A program made the position numbers and the translations under genes. Below, piece after piece: positions 1 to 7,475 of a stretch of 19,258 nt of DNA (position 1 is its first letter; the number at the start of each line of letters is the position of its first letter). Location of the stretch: the NCBI GenBank assembly GCA_023457035.1, contig JAEWNN010000218.1:1-19258 (forward strand), read 5' to 3'. The DNA comes from Verrucomicrobiota bacterium. GTDB lineage: Bacteria; Verrucomicrobiota; Verrucomicrobiia; Opitutales; Opitutaceae. The notes beneath the pieces were generated by a model. It was given only the letters and a program-made list of their open reading frames with translations. It made no database searches and was not told where the DNA came from.

Positions 1-249
1 GCGTGCCGGGATCGCTGTGACGGCGCGGTCTAGAAACAGCAGTTCGGTCAGGTCACTGAGGCAGAGGAGAATCGTGCACAAGGAAGCGTTTTGAGGGATA
101 GGTGTGCAGAGGGCACCTTGGGTGAGCGAAGTTTGCTCCGGCCTACTCACCCAACTGGTGAGTGCCTCCGGCCTCCCGTTGTTCTCCGCTCTCTCTGTGT
201 ACTCTTGCCTCGTCCCTGTGCCCGCTGTGTCCACCTGCCTCGTTCAACA
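1..249. other. Non-coding stretch downstream of prfA
   Basis: I see no convincing gene in this leftmost stretch. Open frames crossing it are extensions of frames antisense to prfA. It holds two competing inverted repeats around 120-162, described separately. No U-tract terminator for prfA is evident on the minus strand. It may be the 3' flank of prfA plus the 5' region of something off the left edge. Confidence 0.5.
120..162. repeat. Competing inverted repeats with a repeated 9-mer
   Basis: GGGTGAG at 120-126 is complementary to CTCACCC at 146-152. The same central arm (CTCACC, 146-151) is also complementary to GGTGAG at 157-162, so the two hairpins exclude each other. CTCCGGCCT occurs at 136-144 and again at 166-174, which suggests an imperfect tandem duplication of about 30 bp. 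The layout resembles an attenuator, but no adjacent gene start explains it, so function and strand are unknown. Confidence 0.4.
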
Positions 250-1368
<1,119 letters not shown>

Positions 1369-1479
1369 GTCGGCGGGCCGGGTGGAAAATGTGCGTTGCG
1401 GAGGCGTGGGCATGGGGCTTTTCTGCGGGGGACGCAAGGCCGCGGCCGTTGCCCGGCGATGCGGCGCCAAACCCACGCC

Positions 1480-2502
1480 ATGGCCACCTCGCTGATCACG
1501 CAAAACATCATCGCCTGCATCTGGGACTTCGACAAGACGCTCATCCCGGAGTACATGCAGACCCCGCTGTTCCGCCGGTACGGGATCGTGGAACAGGATT
1601 TCTGGCAGGAGACCAACGCGATGATCGAGGAGTATCGGAGGCGCGGTTACCACGTCTCCGGCGAGAACGGCTACCTCAACCACCTGCTCACCTACGTGAA
1701 GCACGGGCGGCTGCGGGGGCTGAACAACAAGATCCTGCGCGAGTGCGGGCGGGAGATCCGCTTCTACCCGGGGTTGCCGGAGTTCTTCGCGACCGCCCGC
1801 GGCTGGGTGCGCGAGAAACCGGAGTTCGCCAAGCACGAGATCAAGCTCGAGCACTACATCGTGAGCACCGGCCTAGCCGAGATGGTGCGCGGCAGCGCGA
1901 TCGCGCCGCACGTCGACGGCATCTGGGGCTGCGAGTTCATCGAGAACCCGCTGCCGCCCGGCTTCGTCGGGCAGAAGGAGTTCGAGATCGAGGCCGAGGC
2001 GGAGATCGCCCAGATCGGTGCCGTCATCGACAACACGACCAAGACCCGCGCGCTTTTCGAGATCAACAAGGGCACGAACAAGAACGCCGAGATCGACGTG
2101 AACGCGAACATCGCGCCGGAGGACCGGCGGATCCCGTTCCAGAACATGATCTACATCGCCGACGGCCCGAGCGACATCCCCAGCTTCTCCGTGGTGAAGA
2201 AGAACGGCGGCAAGGCCTACGCCGTCTACAACCCGGACAACGCGGCCGAGTTCGAGCAGAACGACCGGTTGCGGCAGGTCGACCGCATCGACCACTACGG
2301 GCCGGCCGACTACACGCCCGCCAGCCCGACCTCGCGTTGGCTGAAGATGCACGTGCAAGCCATGTGCACACGGATCGTCGGGGACCGGGAGAGCGACATC
2401 TCGCGCAAGGTCTCGCGCCCGCCGCGGCACCTCAACGTGAAGCCGGAAAAGAAAAACCCTGCAGCGCCCAAGACGGTGCAGGGTGAGTTGCTGGCGGAGT
2501 AG
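1480..2502 (+). CDS. HAD-superfamily hydrolase (phosphatase-like)
   Basis: This is a 340-aa cytoplasmic protein with haloacid dehalogenase signatures. Motif I is WDFDKT (nucleophile D16, acid/base D18). A motif II-like YIVSTG lies at about 126-131. Motif IV is IADGPSDIP (D228, D232; Mg2+ ligands). The long stretch between motifs I and II (about 21-125) implies a large cap domain, and the C-terminal ~75 residues are basic and Pro-rich. HAD proteins with DxDxT are mostly phosphomonoesterases, but the substrate cannot be read from the sequence. I chose the ATG at 1480 because the conserved region begins soon after and CCCACGCC precedes it. The ATG at 1459 would add seven residues. It is divergent from prfA and converges on the lysozyme-fold gene, whose likely terminator lies within codons 323-335 of this gene. 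Confidence 0.85.
   Translation: MATSLITQNIIACIWDFDKTLIPEYMQTPLFRRYGIVEQDFWQETNAMIEEYRRRGYHVSGENGYLNHLLTYVKHGRLRGLNNKILRECGREIRFYPGLPEFFATARGWVREKPEFAKHEIKLEHYIVSTGLAEMVRGSAIAPHVDGIWGCEFIENPLPPGFVGQKEFEIEAEAEIAQIGAVIDNTTKTRALFEINKGTNKNAEIDVNANIAPEDRRIPFQNMIYIADGPSDIPSFSVVKKNGGKAYAVYNPDNAAEFEQNDRLRQVDRIDHYGPADYTPASPTSRWLKMHVQAMCTRIVGDRESDISRKVSRPPRHLNVKPEKKNPAAPKTVQGELLAE
2447..2484 (-). terminator. Intrinsic terminator, minus strand, inside the HAD gene
   Basis: Read on the minus strand, ACCCTGCA (from 2484) and TGCAGGGT (to 2456) form a perfect 8-bp stem. Further pairing inside it, with one mismatch and one wobble, extends it to about 13 bp around a TTG loop. TTTTCTTTT (2455-2447) follows at once. 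This is a textbook intrinsic terminator about 125 nt past the stop of the minus-strand lysozyme-fold gene. It sits in coding sequence of the convergent HAD gene. Confidence 0.7.
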
Positions 2503-2608
2503 CCGGACAACGGTGGATAGTGGGCGGTAGTCGGTGAGCGGTGGACCGTGTGCGTCGGGTTTCCACGGCGCCGGAACCGGGGAAGCGCGCCGGAACCGAC
2601 GTCCCGGT

Positions 2609-3094
2609 TTACGGCGTCAGGATGATGCGCGCCATCGGGGCACGGGAGGGAATCGACGCGGCGATCGTGGAACGTTCGAGCTCGCGGGCGATGTTGACCA
2701 CGCGTTGGGCGTACTGGCGGCTGGCCCGGGGGACGCGCCCCGAGACGACTGCCCCGATGCCGGCGTTCCACGCCATGGCAATGTTGTAGGTGGTCGCCGG
2801 CACACCGTTGCGGCGGAGTTGGCGGCTGAGCCAGTCGTAATGGGCGACGGCGACCTGGTCGGCATGGGCGCGAACCAAGGCGTGGCGGAAAGGCTTGCGC
2901 GTGTGCATCCGCCAGGTGCTCTGGCGGAATTGATAGGCCCCCAGCTCGCCATGCGCCCCCGGCCGCGAGGTGTTGTGTGGGTTCTCGATCAGGTGGATGG
3001 CCTGAAGCGTCTCCCATTGCTCAGCAGCCCAAAGGCTGCTCGCGCTGCAGACGAGTACCACAGCCACAAGGAGTCGGATTGTTTGTCGGATCAT
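2609..3094 (-). CDS. Secreted lysozyme-fold (lytic transglycosylase-like) protein
   Basis: This is a small exported protein of 161 aa. A signal peptide spans residues 1-23 (basic MIRQTIR, hydrophobic LLVAVVLVCSASS, cleavage near LWAA). The mature part resembles minimal SLT/lysozyme-like domains. It has a Glu in QAIHLIENPHN (E37, likely catalytic acid), then GELGAYQF (49-56), and YNIAMAWNAG (103-112), matching the family's AYNAG-type motif. Such enzymes cleave peptidoglycan glycan strands in the periplasm. I chose the ATG at 3094 because the signal peptide begins there. An ATG at 3121 and a GTG at 3127 would put charged residues in front of it. It converges on the HAD gene and uses the terminator at 2447-2484. 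No secretion-system partners are nearby, so its role (wall turnover or a local opening for a machine) is undecided. Confidence 0.7.
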   Translation of the reverse strand: MIRQTIRLLVAVVLVCSASSLWAAEQWETLQAIHLIENPHNTSRPGAHGELGAYQFRQSTWRMHTRKPFRHALVRAHADQVAVAHYDWLSRQLRRNGVPATTYNIAMAWNAGIGAVVSGRVPRASRQYAQRVVNIARELERSTIAASIPSRAPMARIILTP

Positions 3095-3120
3095 AGCATG
3101 TCTTTCTGTTCGGTGTTTCA

Positions 3121-3176
3121 TGGCCACTGGCTGGTGTGGCCACGGGCACTGGACTTGACCTGCTTTTTACAGCAGG
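3121..3176. repeat. Two inverted repeats upstream of the lysozyme-fold gene
   Basis: TGGCCAC (3121-3127) and GTGGCCA (3136-3142) form a perfect 7-bp inverted repeat. CCTGCT (3159-3164) and AGCAGG (3171-3176) form a second of 6 bp. Both lie in the 130-bp gap between the xerD stop (3225) and the lysozyme-fold start (3094). They could be operator sites or leader-RNA hairpins of that gene. The second is not followed by a U-tract on either strand, so I do not call it a terminator. Confidence 0.35.
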
Positions 3177-3224
3177 GGCGCGCACAAGTACCCGAGCGAG
3201 CGACTCCGACAAGCCGCGATTTCC

Positions 3225-4172
3225 CTACCGGCCCCGGGGATGGAACCGGGAATGTTGCTCGGTGAGCCGCGTTGTCTCGACGGCGGTGTAGATCTGGGTG
3301 GTGCCGATGTCGGCATGCCCGAGCATCTCCTGGATCGCCCGCAAATCCGCCCCGCCCGAAAGGAGATGGGTCGCAAAAGAATGCCTAAGTAGATGGGGTT
3401 TAACGGCCTGCGGTAAACCGATCTTCTGCGCATACCCCTTGATCAACACCCAGATCGTCTTGCGCGAAATCGCGCACCCGCGCGCGGACAGGAAAACGGC
3501 GCCGCCGGTCCGCGGTTTGACCAACCCCGGACGACCGGCGGCGAGGTAGGTGGCGACCGCCTCGGCAGCACTCCGGCCGACCGGCACCACACGCTCCTTC
3601 GCGCCCTTGCCGAAGATCCGCACAAATCCCTGCTGGAGGTCGATTTGTTGCAGGGTAAGGCCGGCCAGTTCGGAGACCCGCAGGCCGCTCGAATAGAAGA
3701 GCTCAAGGATGGCTCGGTCGCGCAGGCCATGCGCGGTACCCGCGGTCGGCGCGGCGAGCAGCTTCTGCATGTCGGCGATGCTGAGGGTCGCCGGCAATTT
3801 GCGCATCACTCTCGGCCCCTCGACAAGCTCCGTAAAGTCTTTCCGGCAAACACGTTCCTTCACCAGATACCGGGCCAGCATCCGGACCGCCGAAAGTTTC
3901 CGCGCCAAACTGGAGACCGCCACGCCACCCTCAGACAGGCAGTAGAGCCAGTCCGACACATTCGCGCCCACCACCCCACTCCAGTTTGTAATCCCCCCCC
4001 GAAAGAGGGCTTCGGCGAACTGCAGCAGGTCGGTCTGGTAGGCCGCGAGGGTGTTGCGCGACAGACCGCGTTCGAGTTCGAGATACGCGAGGAACCCGTC
4101 GACTTGCTCACGCAAGGCGCCCGGCAGGGGAGCCCCCGGCGAAGAGCCGGCACGTTGGGCGGAGCCGGGCAT
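3225..4172 (-). CDS. xerD: Site-specific tyrosine recombinase XerD
   Basis: This is a 315-aa tyrosine recombinase with a full active site: R165 (SSGLRVSEL), K189 (GKGAKERVVPVG), H260 and R263 (HLLRH), H286 (LGH) and nucleophile Y295 (TTQIYT). The N-terminal SAM-like core-binding domain spans about 20-105 (FLAYLELERGLSRNT). XerC and XerD together resolve chromosome dimers at dif. The tail TTQIYTAV..RLTEQHSRFHPR matches XerD better than XerC, although the two are hard to separate without a tree. It starts 23 nt after the infA stop, so the two are probably co-transcribed. The first ~18 residues are low-complexity, and the true start could be slightly further in. No flanking integrase cargo or att-like repeats are visible, which supports a housekeeping role rather than a mobile-element integrase. 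Confidence 0.87.
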   Translation of the reverse strand: MPGSAQRAGSSPGAPLPGALREQVDGFLAYLELERGLSRNTLAAYQTDLLQFAEALFRGGITNWSGVVGANVSDWLYCLSEGGVAVSSLARKLSAVRMLARYLVKERVCRKDFTELVEGPRVMRKLPATLSIADMQKLLAAPTAGTAHGLRDRAILELFYSSGLRVSELAGLTLQQIDLQQGFVRIFGKGAKERVVPVGRSAAEAVATYLAAGRPGLVKPRTGGAVFLSARGCAISRKTIWVLIKGYAQKIGLPQAVKPHLLRHSFATHLLSGGADLRAIQEMLGHADIGTTQIYTAVETTRLTEQHSRFHPRGR

Positions 4173-4195
4173 CGTCGATACCGCCCGGCCGGGGC

Positions 4196-4456
4196 TCAGC
4201 GGCGGCGGAACGGGGGCCGTGCGCCGGCTGGCGCCTGGGTGCGCACGCGATAGGTGATCCGCGCCTTCTCCAGATCGTACGGGCTCATCTCCATGCGCAC
4301 CATGTCGCCCGCCATGATCTTGATGAAATGCTTCCGCAGCTTGCCGGAGATATGGGCGAGCACCGTGTGCCCGTTGGTCAGCTCGACCCGGAACATGGTG
4401 CCGGGAAGAACGGCTACGATCTTTCCCTCAACCTCGATAACGTTGCCTTCAGACAT
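4196..4456 (-). CDS. infA: Translation initiation factor IF-1
   Basis: IF-1 binds the 30S A site and helps IF-2 and IF-3 assemble the initiation complex. The product is 86 aa with the single S1-like OB fold: VIEVEGKIVAVLPGTMFRVEL, GHTVLAHISGKLRKHFIKIM, GDMVRMEMSPYDLEKARITYR. The usual length is ~72, and here a basic, Pro/Ala-rich tail of about 14 residues (ending PPFRRR) is added after the core. The ATG at 4456 gives the expected MSEGNVIE-type N-terminus. An upstream in-frame extension to 4669 is unlike IF-1. TCCTCCACCC precedes the start and there is no Shine-Dalgarno sequence. It is first in an operon with xerD and divergent from tadA across 127 bp. Confidence 0.95.
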   Translation of the reverse strand: MSEGNVIEVEGKIVAVLPGTMFRVELTNGHTVLAHISGKLRKHFIKIMAGDMVRMEMSPYDLEKARITYRVRTQAPAGARPPFRRR

Positions 4457-4583
4457 GGGTGGAGGATACGGCGGAGAACAGTGGAAGTGAATGCATGCGA
4501 ATCGTGCGCAGGTACTTGCGGGAAAGCCATTGAATGCCCGCCCGCGCCCCGGTAAGTCAAGGCTCCATTCGCCGCCACCGCCG

Positions 4584-5156
4584 ATGAGCCAACCGCCCGC
4601 CCCGCGCCTCGACTGCCCGTTCGCCAAACTGCATCTCTCGCAGCTGTATCGGGACGATCGTTTCTTCATGAGCCTCGCCTACAACCACGCCGTCGACGCA
4701 TGGCGCGAAGACGAGGTGCCCATCGGGGCGATCATCGAGTGCGGCGGCGAGGTGATCGGCGCCGCGCACAACCAGGTCGAGCACAGCGACGACCCCACCG
4801 CCCACGCCGAGATCCTCGCCATCACCCAGGCCGCGCGCGCGATCGGCGACTGGCGGCTCGAGGGGGCAACGCTCTACGTCACCAAAGAACCGTGCCCGAT
4901 GTGCTCGGGGGCCACGATCATGTCGCGCCTCAAACGCGTGGTCTTCGCCGTGCCCGACCCGAAGATGGGCTGCCTCGGCGGCGCGACCGACCTCGCCGCC
5001 CTGCCCCGCGTCAACCACCGCCCGGTACGCGAACCCGGGATCCTGGAGACCGAATGCCGCGAGCTGCTCCAGGCGTATTTCCGCCTGAAACGCGCCACGC
5101 CCACCGGCGGCGCCGAGCCGGGCCCGAGCGGCGCCGCGCCGGCGCCGGAAGCCTGA
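4584..5156 (+). CDS. tadA: tRNA-specific adenosine deaminase TadA
   Basis: TadA converts A34 to inosine in the tRNA-Arg anticodon wobble position. The product is 190 aa of the zinc cytidine deaminase fold. The HAE motif (H74, E76 in DPTAHAEI) and PCxxC (C104, C107 in EPCPMCSGA) supply the zinc ligands and the proton shuttle. The downstream segment FRLKR near 166 matches the C-terminal helix of bacterial TadA. An Ala/Pro/Gly-rich tail of about 20 residues follows. I chose the ATG at 4584. Another at 4668 would remove part of the first helix, and further upstream the frame has no family-like sequence. Divergent from infA. A guanine deaminase or a related deaminase is a less likely alternative. 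Confidence 0.88.
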   Translation: MSQPPAPRLDCPFAKLHLSQLYRDDRFFMSLAYNHAVDAWREDEVPIGAIIECGGEVIGAAHNQVEHSDDPTAHAEILAITQAARAIGDWRLEGATLYVTKEPCPMCSGATIMSRLKRVVFAVPDPKMGCLGGATDLAALPRVNHRPVREPGILETECRELLQAYFRLKRATPTGGAEPGPSGAAPAPEA

Positions 5157-5275
5157 GCGCTAATCCTGTTGCGCGGTCCCATAAGCCGCCCAGCCAACTT
5201 CGCCAACCGTTTGACGTCGCCGCCCGCCGGCGACACATTCCGCGCCGTCCAAAAACCTCGAATCAGAACACAACC

Positions 5276-5908
5276 ATGCCCTTCGAACTGCCCAAGCTGC
5301 CCTACGCCTTCAACGCCCTCGAGCCGCACATCGACGCTCGGACGATGGAGATCCACTGGAGCAAGCACCACCAGGCGTACATCACCAACGCCAACAACGC
5401 CCTCAAGGACCAGCCCGCCCTCGCCGCGCTCGACGTCCTCACGCTCATCGCCGATCTCTCCAAGGTGCCCGAGTCCATCCGCGGCGCGATCCGCAACAAC
5501 GCCGGCGGCCACGCCAACCACTCGTTCTTCTGGCAGATCCTCGGCCCGGCCTCCGGCGGCGCCCCAAAAGGCGAGCTCGCCGCGGCGATCGACGCCACCT
5601 TCGGCGGGATCGACAAGCTCAAGGAGGAGTTCGCCAAGGCCGCCACCACCCGCTTCGGCTCCGGCTGGGCCTGGCTCGTCGTCACCGCAGACAAGAAGCT
5701 GGCGATCGGCTCCACCGCCAACCAGGACAGCCCGCTGATGGGCAAGGCGATCGCCGGTTTCGAGGGCAAACCCGTGCTCGGCCTCGATGTCTGGGAGCAC
5801 GCCTACTATCTCAACTACCAGAACCGCCGGCCCGACTACGTCGCCGCCTTCTGGAACGTGGTGAACTGGGACGCCGCCGAGGCCAACTACCTCGCCGCGC
5901 TCCGGTGA
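5276..5908 (+). CDS. sodA: Superoxide dismutase, Mn-type
   Basis: The enzyme disproportionates superoxide to O2 and H2O2. The product is 210 aa, normal for the Fe/Mn SOD family. Metal ligands are H27 (EIHWSKHH), H82 (GGHANHSFFW), D171 and H175 (DVWEHAYYLNY). The second-sphere glutamine is in TANQDSP (Q150) and glycine residues stand in GGHANH. This is the Mn pattern; Fe-SODs carry the glutamine in the N-terminal half as AAQ..NH. Cambialistic activity cannot be excluded. There is no signal peptide, so it is cytoplasmic. ACACAACC precedes the ATG and there is no Shine-Dalgarno sequence. A strong terminator follows 57 nt after the stop. It lies 119 bp downstream of tadA and probably has its own promoter. 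Confidence 0.92.
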   Translation: MPFELPKLPYAFNALEPHIDARTMEIHWSKHHQAYITNANNALKDQPALAALDVLTLIADLSKVPESIRGAIRNNAGGHANHSFFWQILGPASGGAPKGELAAAIDATFGGIDKLKEEFAKAATTRFGSGWAWLVVTADKKLAIGSTANQDSPLMGKAIAGFEGKPVLGLDVWEHAYYLNYQNRRPDYVAAFWNVVNWDAAEANYLAALR

Positions 5909-5965
5909 GCCTTGCCGGCGGCGCGCCTCCCGCGTGCCGCCCTCGATCTCCCACGGCCATACAAC

Positions 5966-6001
5966 AAAGCCGCGCGATTCGTTCGCGCGGCTTTTGGTTT
6001 T
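5966..6001 (+). terminator. Intrinsic terminator after sodA
   Basis: AAAGCCGCGCGA (5966-5977) and TCGCGCGGCTTT (5983-5994) form a perfect 12-bp stem with a 5-nt loop. A T-rich tail (TGGTTTT) follows to 6001. It lies 57 nt past the sodA stop and is read on the plus strand. Confidence 0.85.
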
Positions 6002-6058
6002 CCCGAGGGCGGTGTGGCCCCGCGTCGCGGAACGGTGCCGCGCTGCGAGGCAGGCCCC

Positions 6059-6148
6059 GTAGAGGTCCGGTCTCCGACCGGACACTTCGGATTCGCGCCG
6101 GCAGGCCACTCCGCCCATCCACCGCGGCCGGTCGAAGACCGGCCCTAC
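6059..6148. repeat. Inverted pair of REP-like hairpins
   Basis: Copy 1 on the plus strand (6059-6083) begins GTAGAG. Its stem is GTCCGGTC / GACCGGAC with loop TCC. Copy 2 on the minus strand (6148-6126) begins GTAGG. Its stem is GGCCGGTC / GACCGGCC with loop TTC on that strand. The copies share the order GTAG, G-rich spacer, 8-bp stem with CGGTC core, and YC loop, and lie head to head about 42 bp apart. This resembles bacterial interspersed mosaic elements. They fill the gap between the sodA terminator and the convergent tolB stop. Confidence 0.6.
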
Positions 6149-6155
6149 TGGCGCC

Positions 6156-7343
6156 TCAACGCTTCAGGTAGTTCACCTGCGAGACCTGGCCGATCGCCGA
6201 GGGGCTGATCGCGGTGGCCTTGCCGGTCTCGGTATCGAGGATCTTGATCTGCCGCGAACTGCCGGTGCGCACGGTGTACACGAGGTGGCGTCCGTCGGCC
6301 AGCCAGCACGGCTCGATCGCATCGCCGCCGCCCCGGGTCACGATCCGGCTCTGGCGTGTGTTCAGGTCGTAGACCGCGACCTGGAACCCGCCGCCGACCC
6401 CGCAGGTGAAGGCGATCATGTTCGGCTTCGCCCGGCTCCAGTCCGGCTCGGCGCAGTAGCCGCTGATGTTGGTCGGGACCGGCGTCATCGCGCCGCCGGC
6501 GGCGGACATGGTGTAGAGCGCCGGCCGGCCGCCGCGATCGGAGGTGAAGATCAGGCGCGAACCGTCGGGCGACCAGCACGGGCTGGCCTCGACACCGGGC
6601 GAGTTGGTGAGCCGGCGGAACGGCTTGCCCTGCGGCGAGCCGACAAAGATCTCCTGGTTGCCGGCGGCGGAAAGCACGGCGGCGACCCGGCCCCCATCGG
6701 GGCTGAAACGGCCACCGGAGTTCGTGCCCTTGAAGGTGGCGAACGGCACCCGTTGCGCGGTGGCCGGCGTCATGACAAAGATCTGCGCCGAACCCGAATT
6801 GAAGAAGGAGGTGTAGATGATGCGCGAGCCGTCGGGCGACCAGCGCGGCATGAGGGCGTGGGCCCGGTCGTGGGTGATCTGCGTCGCCTCGCCGAAGAAC
6901 AGGTCGGAGGTGTAGACCTCGCGGTGCCCGGTGCGTTCGCTGATGAAGGTGATCCGGCCGGCGAAATAGCCCGGGAGCCCGGTGAGCTGCTGCACCGCGA
7001 CGTCGGCCGCACGGAAGAGCGCGTTGCGCGCGCTCGTGCCGCCCACGACCTGACTGAACACGCTGCGGCCCTGGCTGGTGGACGTGATCTCGAGGCGGAC
7101 CTGGTTCGCTCCCGCGGAGGTGAAGTTGAGCGTGTAGGCCGAACCGGTCGGCGTGAGCCGGAAATCGCCGTGCGTGCGGAAGGCCGCCGTCGCCAGTCCG
7201 GCCAGTTCGGGCGAGCCGGTGATGGCCACGGCCTTGCTCTTCAGGTTGCCCTTCACCTCGACGGTGAGCTCCTTGGTGTTCTGCGCGACGGCCCCGACCG
7301 CCAGCACGCCTGCGATTACGAGGGAAAAGAGAGTACGGAACAT
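6156..7343 (-). CDS. tolB: Secreted TolB-like beta-propeller protein
   Basis: This is a 395-aa exported protein. A signal peptide spans residues 1-20 (MFRTLFSLVIAGVLAVGAVA). An N-terminal alpha/beta domain runs to about 125. Five PD40-type propeller blades follow, with the signatures PRWSPDGSRIIYTS (166-179), RFSPDGGRVAAV (212-223), PCWSPDGSRLIFTS (255-268), DWSRAKPNMIAF (301-312) and PCWLADGRHLVYTV (345-358). This layout is that of TolB, the periplasmic Tol-Pal component that supports outer-membrane constriction. No tolQ, tolR, tolA or pal lies in the window, so the symbol rests on domain order alone. The ATG at 7343 starts the signal peptide, and the frame upstream is only antisense to mrp. 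Divergent from mrp across 132 bp, convergent with sodA. Confidence 0.8.
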   Translation of the reverse strand: MFRTLFSLVIAGVLAVGAVAQNTKELTVEVKGNLKSKAVAITGSPELAGLATAAFRTHGDFRLTPTGSAYTLNFTSAGANQVRLEITSTSQGRSVFSQVVGGTSARNALFRAADVAVQQLTGLPGYFAGRITFISERTGHREVYTSDLFFGEATQITHDRAHALMPRWSPDGSRIIYTSFFNSGSAQIFVMTPATAQRVPFATFKGTNSGGRFSPDGGRVAAVLSAAGNQEIFVGSPQGKPFRRLTNSPGVEASPCWSPDGSRLIFTSDRGGRPALYTMSAAGGAMTPVPTNISGYCAEPDWSRAKPNMIAFTCGVGGGFQVAVYDLNTRQSRIVTRGGGDAIEPCWLADGRHLVYTVRTGSSRQIKILDTETGKATAISPSAIGQVSQVNYLKR

Positions 7344-7475
7344 GATGGGAAAAGGGTCTGCATGCCGCCGGCAATTTTGGTTTACAGGACCTCCGGCGCC
7401 ACCAAGGTGCACTCCGCACCTTTCGCCGGCGTTTGGCAAGGCCGTTGACGCCGGCAAACCTCCGTTGTTCCCACC

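Noticed and set aside
1..249. tRNA or small RNA gene at the left edge
   Set aside because: I found no cloverleaf arms or T-loop GTTCRA pattern; only the short hairpins at 120-162 stand out.
3225..4172. xerD as an integrase of a mobile element
   Set aside because: There is no tRNA, att-like direct repeat, transposase or foreign composition around it, and the operon with infA and the XerD-like C-terminus point to the housekeeping recombinase.
5211..5239. TTGACG-17-CACATT before sodA as a promoter
   Set aside because: The -10 has only three matches to TATAAT, so it is too weak to list as a feature.
7445..7473. TTGACG before mrp as a promoter
   Set aside because: The hexamer at the right spacing is TTCCCA, which is not a -10.
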